A DNA stretch of 64,000 nucleotides from Yinghuangia sp045039925 (GTDB lineage Bacteria > Actinomycetota > Actinomycetes > Streptomycetales > Streptomycetaceae). The position numbers were made by a program, and so were the translations under genes. Below, one piece after another: positions 8,360 through 16,588 of this stretch (position 1 is its first letter; every line of letters begins with the position of its first letter). The notes under the pieces are model-generated. The model was not told where the DNA came from and made no database searches. It saw only the letters and a program-made list of their open reading frames with translations. Where the stretch lies: the NCBI GenBank assembly GCA_045039925.1, contig CP108400.1, positions 992,001 through 1,056,000 on the forward strand, read 5' to 3'.

Positions 8360-9709
8360 TCAGTCGACCGTGTCGGGGGTGGGGCCGGAACGGGCCAGGG
8401 TGGCGAGGGTGGCGAGGGCGGTGTCGAGGGTGTGCGGGGGCGGGGACGCCAGGCCCAGGCGGACGGCGTTGGGGACGGAGGCGGGGCGTACCGCGAAGGC
8501 GGCCCCCGGGGTCACGGCGATGCCGCGGCGGGCCGCGGCGGCGACGAAGGTGTCGGCGCGCCACGGGTCCGGGAGGTCCCACCAGCACATCGCGGCGTCC
8601 GGTGCGGTACGGACGCGGAAGCCCTCCAGCCTTGCCCGCACCACCTCCTGACGGGCCCTCACGTCGGCGCGCTTGGCCTCGGACACGGTGGCCACGGTGC
8701 CGTCGCGCATCCAGCCGACCGCCGCGTCCAGGGCGAAGCTCGGGGCGGTCCAGGCTCCCGAGCGGATCGCGCGGGCGAGGGCGTCGGCGAGCGGGGGCGG
8801 GGCGACCGCGAACCCGAGGGTGAGTCCGGGGGCGACCCGCTTGGACAAGCTTTCGACGAGGACCGTGTGGTCGGGGGCGTACGCGGCGAGGGGCGGCGCG
8901 GGATCGTCCGCGAGGTGCGACCACACCGCGTCCTCGATGATCGGCACACCCAACTTGCCGGTGAGTTCCGCGAGTTCGGCCCGGCGGCCGGCCGGCATCG
9001 TGGTGGACGTCGGATTGTGCAGGGTCGGCTGCACGTAGACGGCCTGGAGCCGCCCGCGGCGGTGGGCCGCGGCCAGCGCGTCGGGGCGCAGCCCGTCGTC
9101 GTCCAGGGCCAGGGGGACCGCCGTGATGCCGCGCTGCGCCGCGATCGCGCGGGCGGCCGGGTACGTCAGCTCCTCCACGCCCAGGCGCCCTCCCGGCGGC
9201 ACCAGCGCCGCGAAGGCGGCGGCGATGGCCTGGCGCCCGGTGCCGGTGAAGAGGATCCGCCCGGGGTCGGGGGTCCAGCCCGGCCGGGCCAGGACTGCGG
9301 CGGAGGCCGCGCGGGCGTCGGGCGTGCCGGTGGCGCCGAGCGGGCGCAGCGACGCGGCGAGGACGTCGGGGCGCAGCATGCGCGCGAGGCCGTCCGCGAG
9401 CGCGGGGAACTGCTCGGGCACGGTCGGCACGCTGAGTTCGAGGTCGACGGGTGCGGCGGTCGGCTCGGCGAGGGCGAAGGCGCGGTCCCGCGCGGCCCGG
9501 ACGAACGTACCGCGCCCGACCTCGCCCACCACCAGTCCCCGGCGGGTGAGTTCGGCGTAGACACGGGCCGCCGTGGAGTTGGCGACGCCGTGCGCGCGGG
9601 CGAAGTCGCGCTGCGGGGGCAGGCGGTCGCCGGGGCGCAGCCGCCCGGCGGCGATGTCCGCCTCGACGGCGTCGGCGACGGCGCGGTAGTCGCTACCCGC
9701 TGCGGACAT
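8360..9709 (-). CDS. MocR-type regulator (GntR HTH fused to aminotransferase fold)
   Basis: A 449-residue two-domain protein. Residues 8-70 are a GntR winged helix (LRPGDRLPPQRDFARAHGV) and residues about 110-440 are a fold-type I aminotransferase domain with the PLP lysine near 289 in ESLSKR. MocR proteins bind PLP and often an amine or amino acid, and bind direct repeats in divergent promoters. The divergent neighbour is a LysE-type exporter, and three ATTGCACCGA direct repeats lie between them, so an amino-acid efflux switch is a reasonable inference. Confidence 0.92.
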   Translation of the reverse strand: MSAAGSDYRAVADAVEADIAAGRLRPGDRLPPQRDFARAHGVANSTAARVYAELTRRGLVVGEVGRGTFVRAARDRAFALAEPTAAPVDLELSVPTVPEQFPALADGLARMLRPDVLAASLRPLGATGTPDARAASAAVLARPGWTPDPGRILFTGTGRQAIAAAFAALVPPGGRLGVEELTYPAARAIAAQRGITAVPLALDDDGLRPDALAAAHRRGRLQAVYVQPTLHNPTSTTMPAGRRAELAELTGKLGVPIIEDAVWSHLADDPAPPLAAYAPDHTVLVESLSKRVAPGLTLGFAVAPPPLADALARAIRSGAWTAPSFALDAAVGWMRDGTVATVSEAKRADVRARQEVVRARLEGFRVRTAPDAAMCWWDLPDPWRADTFVAAAARRGIAVTPGAAFAVRPASVPNAVRLGLASPPPHTLDTALATLATLARSGPTPDTVD

Positions 9710-9791
9710 TGCACCGACCCTTCGTCCAGTTCCCTAGATTGCACCGAGAACAATATAGATATTGCACCGAGAAGGCGAGTCGGCCTACGCT
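9708..9791 (+). promoter_or_regulatory. MocR operator: three ATTGCACCGA direct repeats and exporter promoter
   Basis: ATTGCACCGA occurs at 9708-9717, and the longer ATTGCACCGAGAA at 9738-9750 and 9761-9773. All are in the same orientation, with steps of 30 and 23 bp. The third copy contains TTGCAC (9762-9767), which with an 18-nt spacer and TACGCT (9786-9791) makes the exporter promoter, 7 nt before its ATG. The first copy overlaps the MocR start codon. Direct repeats are the known site type for MocR regulators. Confidence 0.8.
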
Positions 9792-9798
9792 GCCGATC

Positions 9799-10455
9799 AT
9801 GTTGGGAATCGGAGTGGACGCCGCAGCGGTGCTCGGGGTCACCGTGATGTCGCTGGGCATGGCGCTGACCCCCGGGCCGAACATGATGTACACGGTGTCG
9901 CGCAGCATCACGCAGGGCCGCCGGGCCGGGGCGCTGTCCGTCGCCGGGGTCGCGGTCGGGTTCATCGTGTACCTGACGGCCACCAGCCTCGGGCTGTCGG
10001 TGCTGTTCGTGGCGGTGCCGCAGCTGTACGTGGGCCTCAAGGTCGCGGGGGCCGCGTACCTGCTGTGGCTCGCGTACCAGGCCCTCAAGCCCGGCGGGAT
10101 CTCGGTCTTCGCGCCGGGCGAGCTGCCGCGCGACTCGGACCGCCGGCTCTTCACGATGGGCGTGCTGACGAACCTGCTGAACCCGAAGGCGGCGGTGCTC
10201 TACCTGACGCTGATCCCGCAGTTCCTGCACCCCGAGGCGGGTCATGTCCTGGCGCAGAGCTTCCTGCTCGGCGGCGTGCAGATCGCGGTGAGCGTCGCGG
10301 TCAACGGCACCCTCGTGCTGGCGGCCGGCGGCATCGCGGTGTTCCTGGCCCGGCGCCCGGGATGGCTGCGGATCCAGCGGTACGCCATGGGCACCGTCCT
10401 CGGCGCCATCGCGGTCAAGCTCGCGACCGACTCGTCCAAGCCGGCCGCGGCCTGA
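9799..10455 (+). CDS. LysE/RhtB-family amino acid exporter
   Basis: A 218-residue inner-membrane protein with about six hydrophobic segments. It shows the LysE family features: VMSLGMALTPGPNMMYTVSRS near the N-terminus and the conserved LTNLLNPKAAVLYLTLIPQF in the middle. It should export an amino acid or related metabolite by proton antiport. The start ATG 9799 lies 7 nt after TACGCT, so translation is probably leaderless. It diverges from the MocR regulator and is its likely target. Confidence 0.93.
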   Translation: MLGIGVDAAAVLGVTVMSLGMALTPGPNMMYTVSRSITQGRRAGALSVAGVAVGFIVYLTATSLGLSVLFVAVPQLYVGLKVAGAAYLLWLAYQALKPGGISVFAPGELPRDSDRRLFTMGVLTNLLNPKAAVLYLTLIPQFLHPEAGHVLAQSFLLGGVQIAVSVAVNGTLVLAAGGIAVFLARRPGWLRIQRYAMGTVLGAIAVKLATDSSKPAAA

Positions 10456-10518
10456 CCAGGGGCACGGCGTCGGGGCCGCGGTCCAGGCCGAGATTCGGGC
10501 CGGGACCCACGTTTCCGA

Positions 10519-11379
10519 TCAGAGCGCTCCCGCGTCCAACAGGTGTTCGGGGCTGACGAGTTCCACGGCGCCGAGGTAGCCCCCGCCGGTCATGATGCCG
10601 TCGTGGGCCGAGTAGCCGAGCAGTCGGCGGGCGTCCGCCCCGAGGTGGCGGGCGCGGTCGGGGCCGGCGACGAGGTACTGGTTCTCCTCGGTGCGGAGCC
10701 AGCCCGCGCAGAAGCTGACGTGGATGCCCCGGCGCCAGGCGTCCTCGGTGGTGTTGCCGCCCCCGGCGTGGATCGTGGAGCCCAGGTAGATGACCGCGGA
10801 CCCGGCGCGCATCTCGGCGACGGCCAGTTCGTCGTCGGTGGCCTTGCGGCCCCACTCCCAGGTGTTGCTGCCGGGCACCACGACGGTGGCGCCGTTGGCC
10901 TCGGTGAAGTCGACGAGGGCGACGACCGACGCGATCTGGATCTCGCCGACGCTGCGCGGTACGTGGTGCCACACCTGCTGGTCGCGGTGCAGCAACTGGC
11001 GTTCCGCGCCCGGTCCGCGGTCCATGACCTGGCCGAGGTTCAGGATGTGCTGGTCGCAGGCCGGCGAGAGGAACGCCCTGGCGACCGCGTCGTAGAGGGG
11101 GTGGACCACCACCTCGTCGACGAACGTCGCGGACTTCCCGGCGAGTCCGGTGACATGGCGTACGTGCTCGCCGTAGAAGGCCGCGATGAGCGGGTTGACG
11201 AACTGCCCGTCGTTGCCCGGCCGGGCGGCCTCCAGGAGCGGGTCCAGCTCGGCGTTGAACCGGGCCAGCACCTCCGGGGCGAGGAAGTCCTCGACGATGA
11301 CGGCCCCGTCGCGTTCGAGCGCGGCGACGACGGTCCCGACCGGCGTGCGGACGGCGTGCAGGGTCTGGATGGCGGCCAT
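10519..11379 (-). CDS. Phytanoyl-CoA dioxygenase (PhyH) family protein
   Basis: A 286-residue Fe(II)/2-oxoglutarate oxygenase of the PhyH family. Metal ligands are H131-x-D133 in LLHRDQQVW and H204 in STIHAGGGNT, with R217 as the probable cosubstrate anchor. ATG 11379 has GAGGAG upstream at about 7 nt. It follows the epoxide hydrolase by 59 bp on the same strand and is probably co-transcribed with it. The pairing suggests oxidation or epoxide opening on one hydrophobic substrate. Members of this family act on fatty acyl-CoAs, halogenated or natural-product substrates; the substrate here is unknown. Confidence 0.88.
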   Translation of the reverse strand: MAAIQTLHAVRTPVGTVVAALERDGAVIVEDFLAPEVLARFNAELDPLLEAARPGNDGQFVNPLIAAFYGEHVRHVTGLAGKSATFVDEVVVHPLYDAVARAFLSPACDQHILNLGQVMDRGPGAERQLLHRDQQVWHHVPRSVGEIQIASVVALVDFTEANGATVVVPGSNTWEWGRKATDDELAVAEMRAGSAVIYLGSTIHAGGGNTTEDAWRRGIHVSFCAGWLRTEENQYLVAGPDRARHLGADARRLLGYSAHDGIMTGGGYLGAVELVSPEHLLDAGAL

Positions 11380-11438
11380 ACGGGGCTCCTCTTCGGTACG
11401 GCGGCGCGACGGCATCGGTGCCCGAGAGCGCGACGGCT

Positions 11439-12584
11439 TCAGCGCACGAGGCGGAAGAAGCGGCGTACTTCCTCGACGAACAGGGCGGGCTGCTCGAACG
11501 CCGCGAAGTGGCCGCCGCGGTCCAGCTCGTTCCAGTAGCGCAGGTCGGTGAAGCGCTTCTCGGCCCAGCGGCGGGACGCCCGGATGATCTCGTGCGGGAA
11601 TATCGAGCAGCCGGTCGGCGCCGTGACCTCCGCCAGGTCGGGCTGCCGGAAGCTCTCCCAGTACAGGCGCGCCGAGGACGCGGCGGTGCCGGTGAGCCAG
11701 TACAGGGTGACGTTGTCGAGCATCTGATCCCGTGTCAGCGCGTTCTCGGGGTGCCCGTCGCAGTCGGTCCACGCCTGGAACTTCTCGACGATCCAGGCCA
11801 GTTGCCCGGCGGGCGAGTCTGCGAGGCCGTACCCGAGGGTCTGCGGGCGGGTGGACTGGATCTTCGAGTAGCCGGTCCCCCACTCGCGGTGGTGGGCCAG
11901 GTGCTGAAGCGTCTCCTGCTCGGCCGGGGTGAGCTCCGCGAACGTGTCTGGGTCGGGTGCCGCCACGGGCATGTTGAGGTGGATTCCCGCGACGTGGTCG
12001 CCGCCCGCGCGTGCGGTGGCGACGGTGACCATCGAGCCCCAGTCGCCGCCTTGCGCGCCGTACCGCGCGTAGCCGAGGCGGTCCATGAGCACCGCCCACG
12101 CCTCGCCGATGCGCTCGATGTTCCAGCCGGCCGCGGTCGGCTTGTCGCTGAACCCGTAGCCGGGCAGGGACGGGCAGACGACGTGGAACGCGTCGGCCGC
12201 GTCGCCGCCGTGCGCGGTCGGGTCGGTCAGCGGCTCGATCACGTCGAGGAACTCCACGACCGAGCCCGGCCAGCCGTGCGTCAGGAGCAGCGGCAGCGCG
12301 TCGGGGTGCGGCGAGCGCGCGTGCAGGAAGTGGATCCCGAGTCCGTCGATCCCGGTGCGGAAGTGCGGGTACGCGGACAGCCGCGCCTCCGCCTTTCGCC
12401 AGTCGTAATCCTCGGCCCAGTACCGCGCGAGCTCGCGCGTGTAGTCCAGCGGTATGCCCTGCGACCAGTCGCCGACCGGCTCGGCGTCGGGCCAGCGGGT
12501 ACGCGCCAGGCGCTCCCGCAGGTCCGTCAAGTCGGCTTCCGGGAAGTCGATCTGAAAGGGAGTCACATCCGCGGGCTGCGTCAT
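11439..12584 (-). CDS. Epoxide hydrolase with EHN domain (alpha/beta fold)
   Basis: A 381-residue enzyme with the N-terminal EHN lid domain (residues about 8-110, FQIDFPEADLTDLRERL) followed by an alpha/beta hydrolase core. The oxyanion motif HGWPGS is at 103-108, the nucleophile D181 in GGDWGS, and the base H359 in GGHFAA. These residues fit microsomal-type epoxide hydrolases. TACCGT 7 nt before ATG 12584 indicates a leaderless mRNA. It heads a two-gene unit with the PhyH enzyme and diverges from a GlxA-type activator, its likely regulator. Confidence 0.92.
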   Translation of the reverse strand: MTQPADVTPFQIDFPEADLTDLRERLARTRWPDAEPVGDWSQGIPLDYTRELARYWAEDYDWRKAEARLSAYPHFRTGIDGLGIHFLHARSPHPDALPLLLTHGWPGSVVEFLDVIEPLTDPTAHGGDAADAFHVVCPSLPGYGFSDKPTAAGWNIERIGEAWAVLMDRLGYARYGAQGGDWGSMVTVATARAGGDHVAGIHLNMPVAAPDPDTFAELTPAEQETLQHLAHHREWGTGYSKIQSTRPQTLGYGLADSPAGQLAWIVEKFQAWTDCDGHPENALTRDQMLDNVTLYWLTGTAASSARLYWESFRQPDLAEVTAPTGCSIFPHEIIRASRRWAEKRFTDLRYWNELDRGGHFAAFEQPALFVEEVRRFFRLVR

Positions 12585-12700
12585 GGAGGGCACGGTAGCG
12601 GCAGGTCGATTGCGTGACCAGGGTTGCGGCTGTGCACCCGGCGTTCGGCGCGGCACGCCCGGCCTTTGGCCGGATCGGGGAGCCATGAAAGGATCCGGCC

Positions 12701-13666
12701 ATGCATCGTGTGGTGGTTCTGGCGCTCGAAGGCGTGTACCCGTTCGAACTGAGCATTCCGGTGCGGATCTTCGGGACCGCCGTCGGCGCCGACGGGGAGG
12801 CGCTGTACGAGGTCGTCACGTGCAGCCTCGACGGACGGCCGGTGCGTACCAGCGCCGACTTCTCGGTGGCGGTGGAGCACTCCGCCGGGGTGTTCGCGAC
12901 CGCCGACACCCTGGTGATCCCGCCGTTCACCTGCGGCCCGGACGCGGACGGCGCGCGCGACTGGCTGCCGGCGCCGCTGGCGGAGGCCTTCGGGCTGCTG
13001 CGGCCGGGCACCCGGATCATCTCGATCTGCACCGCCTCGTACGTCCTGGCGACCGCCGGGCTGTTGGACGGACGCCCGGCCACCACGCACTGGAACGAGG
13101 CCGAGCACTTCCAGCGGCAGTTCCCCGGCGTGCGGGTCGACGCCGACGTGCTGTTCGTCGACGACGGCGACGTGCTGACCGCCGCGGGGGTCGCCGCCGG
13201 GATCGACCTGTGCATGCACCTGGTGCGCCGCGACCACGGCAGCGAGGCGGCGAACCGGGTGGCCCGCAGGTGCGTCGTGCCGCCGTGGCGGGAGGGCGGG
13301 CAGGCGCAGTTCATCGAACGCCCCGTCCCGGAACCGTCCGCGACCGGCACGGCGGCGACCCGGGTGTGGGCGCTGGAGCACCTGCACCGGCCGCTGTCGC
13401 TGCCCGAGTTGGCGGCGCACGCCGGGATGAGCGTGCGCACGTTCACGCGGCGCTTCCGCGACGAGGTCGGCCTGACGCCCGGTCAGTGGCTGACCCGGCA
13501 GCGGGTCGAGCACGCGCGGCGGCTCCTGGAGACCACCGATCTCGGCGTCGACCGCGTCGCGGACCGCGCGGGGTTCGGCACGGCGGCATCGCTGCGGCAG
13601 CACATGGTCGCGGCGATCGGCGTGCCGCCGTCCGCGTACCGTCAGACCTTCCGCGCGACCGTGTAG
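12701..13666 (+). CDS. GlxA/FtrA-type transcriptional regulator (DJ-1/PfpI plus AraC HTH)
   Basis: A 321-residue regulator. Residues 1 to about 180 form a DJ-1/PfpI (GATase1-like) domain (VVVLALEGVYPFELSIP; nucleophile-elbow region ISICTASYVLATAG), and the last 100 residues are a tandem AraC helix-turn-helix (LAAHAGMSVRTFTRRF, then VADRAGFGTAASLRQH). Proteins of this architecture activate catabolic operons, often divergently transcribed. Here the divergent unit is the epoxide hydrolase and PhyH pair, 116 bp away. AAGGA lies about 7 nt before ATG 12701. Confidence 0.93.
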   Translation: MHRVVVLALEGVYPFELSIPVRIFGTAVGADGEALYEVVTCSLDGRPVRTSADFSVAVEHSAGVFATADTLVIPPFTCGPDADGARDWLPAPLAEAFGLLRPGTRIISICTASYVLATAGLLDGRPATTHWNEAEHFQRQFPGVRVDADVLFVDDGDVLTAAGVAAGIDLCMHLVRRDHGSEAANRVARRCVVPPWREGGQAQFIERPVPEPSATGTAATRVWALEHLHRPLSLPELAAHAGMSVRTFTRRFRDEVGLTPGQWLTRQRVEHARRLLETTDLGVDRVADRAGFGTAASLRQHMVAAIGVPPSAYRQTFRATV

Positions 13667-13713
13667 GCGGCGCGGTGCGGGCGGCGGGCAGCAGCCGTGG
13701 CCGCGGCCGCGCG

Positions 13714-14157
13714 TCAGCCGAGGAACGACAGGCGGACCTGCCGGTTCGGGTTGTCGCGGTTGGTGTCGACCAGGACGACCGACTGCCAGGTGCCCAGTTC
13801 CAGTCGGCCGCCGAGCACCGGCAGCGTGGCGTGCGGCGGTACGAAGGCCGGCAGCACGTGGTCGCGGCCGTGCCCGGGGCTGCCGTGCCGGTGCCGCCAC
13901 CGGTCGTCGGCGGGGAGCAGGTCGGGGAGTGCGGCGAGCTTGGGAGGGCCGCCAGGCCCGGCGTCGTCGTCGCTGCCCGAGCCGGTCTCGATGACCGCGA
14001 GTCCTGCGGTGGCGTGCGGGGTGAACACGTTGAGGAGGCCGTCGCGGCCTGCCGCCGCGTCGCGCAGGAACGCGGCGATGTCGGCGGTCAGGTCGTACAC
14101 GGTCTCCGACGTGCCGGTGCGGATGTCGAGGACCCGGGTGGTGAATGCGTCGCCCAT
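13714..14157 (-). CDS. YjbQ/UPF0047-family protein
   Basis: A 147-residue single-domain protein of the YjbQ family. Conserved features are FTPHATAGLAVIE near residues 45-57, a DDRWRHR segment, and SPGHGRDHVLPAF with metal-ligand histidines. Members form trimers with a bound metal, and E. coli YjbQ has a weak thiamine-phosphate-synthase-like activity. It sits between the GlxA-type regulator (convergent) and the LacI-type regulator (upstream, same strand, 88 bp away). A role in local regulation is not evident. Confidence 0.9.
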   Translation of the reverse strand: MGDAFTTRVLDIRTGTSETVYDLTADIAAFLRDAAAGRDGLLNVFTPHATAGLAVIETGSGSDDDAGPGGPPKLAALPDLLPADDRWRHRHGSPGHGRDHVLPAFVPPHATLPVLGGRLELGTWQSVVLVDTNRDNPNRQVRLSFLG

Positions 14158-14245
14158 GGGGCAATCCTCGCGCGTCCCGGCCGTGATCGCGGTGACCTGC
14201 GGAGCCGAGTCCTACCGGGACGCGTCCCGCAACGACGGATCCCGC

Positions 14246-15508
14246 CTACGAGGAGTCGCGGTCGCGCAGTATCGCCCGCCACACCGACAGGTGGGCCGGA
14301 GTGGTGCGCGGCGGCTCCTTCACCGCGTCGGCGATGCGCTGCGCGATGGTGGCGAGCGGCACGGTCGAGGAGAACGCCACCGAGCTGAGCCTCGGCCGGA
14401 CCATTTCGCACAGCGGCAGGTCGTCGGTGCCGATGAGCGCGATCTCCTCGGGCACGCGTACGCCCGCGTCGTGCAGCGCGCCGAGCAGCAGCGCGCCGTA
14501 CTCGTCGTTGTAGCCGAAGACCGCGTCGGGGCGGTCGCCGGAGCCCCACGACGCCACCACGGCGGCAGCCTCCTCCGGCGTCTCGTGCATCTCGATCTCG
14601 CGGACGCGGACCGGGTGCGGCGCCTCCTCCGCGGCCCGGCGGACGCCGTCGAGGCGGCCGCGGCCGAGGAAGGCGAGCCCGGCCTCGCGCACGGTGGGTT
14701 CGCGCGGGATGATCACCGCGATGTCGCGGCGGCCGGACTCCACGAGGTGCCGCCCGGCGACGTAGCCGGCGTGCGCGATCTCGCCGTCGAGGATCATCGA
14801 CGTACCCGGGAGGACGTCGGCGCCCATGCTGAGGGCGACCACGGTGATGCCGCGCGCGGTGAGGTATTCGGTCGACCGCTCGGTGAGGCGGCTGGGCATC
14901 ACGACGACGGCCGCCGGGCGCAGCGCGGCCCACGCGCGGGCGGCGGCCTCGGGGCGGGAGTCGGAGTCGCCGTACGTGATGAGCGTGTGGCCGAGCTTGT
15001 GCAGCTCGCGCGCGAGGCCGTCGACGAAGTCGTTGAGCAGGCGGCCGAACGGGACGTTGTACGTGGGCAGCACGACCAGGTCGGTGCGGCCGCGGCGCAG
15101 CGACCGCGCGTCGGAGCGCGGCTCGTAGCCCAGGTCGCGCGCGATGTCCCGGACGCGGCGCCGGGTCTCCTCGGGGATGCGGGCGTCCGCGGTGTCGTTC
15201 ATGGCGTAGGACACGGTGGCGCGCGAGACGCCCGCGGCGCGGGCCACGTCGGCGCCGGTCACCGCGCCGATGATCGGGCGGACGCCCTCGGCCTGGACGC
15301 GGTCCGCACCGGCGGGGACGGTGGTGTCGGCCGCGTCGGCGGCGGCGGCGTCGGTCGTGTCGGCGGAGTTGGTGGAGCCGGTGGTGTCGGCGGCGGTTGC
15401 CGCGGAGCCGTCGCCCGCGTCTCCGGTGACCCCGGGGGTGTCGAGCTGCGCGCCCGCGGAGGAGGTGCGGGCGGTTCGCGGGACGCGCTTGCGCGGCGAC
15501 TTGGTCAT
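14246..15508 (-). CDS. LacI-family regulator with unusual 80-residue N-terminal extension
   Basis: A 420-residue LacI-type repressor. The HTH (VTGADVARAAGVSRATVSYAMN region) lies at residues 83-104 instead of the usual 3-25, followed by a periplasmic-binding-protein-like sugar-binding domain ending with the dimer contacts. The first 80 residues are Ala/Thr/Asp-rich and look disordered. No ATG occurs between residue 1 and the HTH; an in-frame GTG at 15262 lacks a ribosome binding site. It diverges from an alpha/beta hydrolase gene, which it may control. The effector is probably a sugar, by family. Confidence 0.88.
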   Translation of the reverse strand: MTKSPRKRVPRTARTSSAGAQLDTPGVTGDAGDGSAATAADTTGSTNSADTTDAAAADAADTTVPAGADRVQAEGVRPIIGAVTGADVARAAGVSRATVSYAMNDTADARIPEETRRRVRDIARDLGYEPRSDARSLRRGRTDLVVLPTYNVPFGRLLNDFVDGLARELHKLGHTLITYGDSDSRPEAAARAWAALRPAAVVVMPSRLTERSTEYLTARGITVVALSMGADVLPGTSMILDGEIAHAGYVAGRHLVESGRRDIAVIIPREPTVREAGLAFLGRGRLDGVRRAAEEAPHPVRVREIEMHETPEEAAAVVASWGSGDRPDAVFGYNDEYGALLLGALHDAGVRVPEEIALIGTDDLPLCEMVRPRLSSVAFSSTVPLATIAQRIADAVKEPPRTTPAHLSVWRAILRDRDSS

Positions 15509-15702
15509 ACAGCGATTCTGGCAGGTCGCGGCGTGTGCGACCGGATTGGCCGTGGAGTTCGCTTAATCGTGTCATCGAAAAGGCGTACGATGCGCGGACG
15601 CACCTCCGCTGAATCGAGTCAGCGCCATCGGCTCGCGGCGGGCCAGGCCGTCCCCCGGCCCCGACACGTGCCCGGGGACCCACCTCCGAAGGGAGCCCGA
15701 CC

Positions 15703-16383
15703 TTGCGGCTGTTCACCCACGAGCGCGGCGACGGCGACAAACTCGCGCTGCTCGTCCACGGCGGCATGTCCGACCACCGCACCTGGCACGCGATCGAGGA
15801 CGAACTCGTCGCCCGCGGCTACCGCGTCGTCTCGTGCGACCTGCGCGGGCACGGGCGGAGCCCACGCGGCAAGTACGCCGCCGGCCTCTTCGCGGACGAC
15901 GTCGTCGAGTCGCTGCCCGCGGGCGCGGACCTCGCGATAGGCCATTCGCTGGGCGGCCTGACGCTGCAACTGGCCGCCGACCGGCTCGTCCCCGAGCGCG
16001 TGGTCCTGTCCGACCCCGCCTTCATCGACGCCGAGATGCCCGCCGAGATCACCGAGATGATGGCGACGATGGTGGCGACCGCGACCGCCGAGAGCGTGCG
16101 CAAGATGAACCCCAAGTGGTCCGACAAGGACATCGAGTGCGAACTCGCGGGGTTCGCGCTGTTCGACTCGGACGTCATGAAGTCGATCCCCGGGGGCTAC
16201 GTGCCGGACGCGCCGGTCGTCCCGACGCTCGTACAACTCGCCGAGACGAGCGTGGTGTCCGACGCGACGGCCGCGACGCTGGCCGAACGCGGCTTCGAGG
16301 TACGCCGCGTCCCGGGCACCGGCCACTGCATCCACCGCGACTCGGTGGAGGGCTTCATGGCCTCGCTGGAGGGCTGGGTCTGA
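15703..16383 (+). CDS. Alpha/beta hydrolase
   Basis: A 226-residue soluble hydrolase. The HGG oxyanion loop is at 19-21, the nucleophile S82 lies in GHSLGG, and the catalytic histidine is H208 in GTGHCIHRD; the acid is probably in the middle region. It begins with TTG 15703, preceded by GAAGGGAG, so the unusual start is well supported. It diverges from the LacI-type regulator by 194 bp. The compact size without a long cap suggests an esterase or lactonase on a small substrate, but the specificity cannot be read. Confidence 0.88.
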   Translation: MRLFTHERGDGDKLALLVHGGMSDHRTWHAIEDELVARGYRVVSCDLRGHGRSPRGKYAAGLFADDVVESLPAGADLAIGHSLGGLTLQLAADRLVPERVVLSDPAFIDAEMPAEITEMMATMVATATAESVRKMNPKWSDKDIECELAGFALFDSDVMKSIPGGYVPDAPVVPTLVQLAETSVVSDATAATLAERGFEVRRVPGTGHCIHRDSVEGFMASLEGWV

Positions 16384-16396
16384 CCCTCGCGCCAGG

Positions 16397-16427
16397 ACGA
16401 CCGGACAGCTGAACGACCGGACGGCTG
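16397..16427 (+). repeat. Two-copy 16-bp tandem repeat between convergent genes
   Basis: ACGACCGGACAGCTG (16397-16411) is repeated with one change at 16413-16427, a 16-bp period, just after the hydrolase stop. The following 150 bp up to the next gene also contain loose copies of GCTCGGGCT. Nothing else is recognisable in this 205-bp convergent gap. Confidence 0.6.
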
Positions 16428-16588
16428 GGCGGCTGGACAACCCGCGACCGACCCCCGGCCGGCCGCGGGTTCGGACCGGCGCGCGGGGTCGAGTGACGAC
16501 TCCCCCGCGCGCCGCCGCTCGGGCTGTTCCCGCCCAGGCTGTGTCCGCTCGGGCTTTCCCGCAGGCGTTCCGGCTCGGGTCCTACCGG

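Noticed and set aside
10519..13446. A 975-residue minus-strand frame
   Set aside because: Only its last part is the PhyH protein; the rest runs antisense through the epoxide hydrolase and GlxA genes in a shadow frame.
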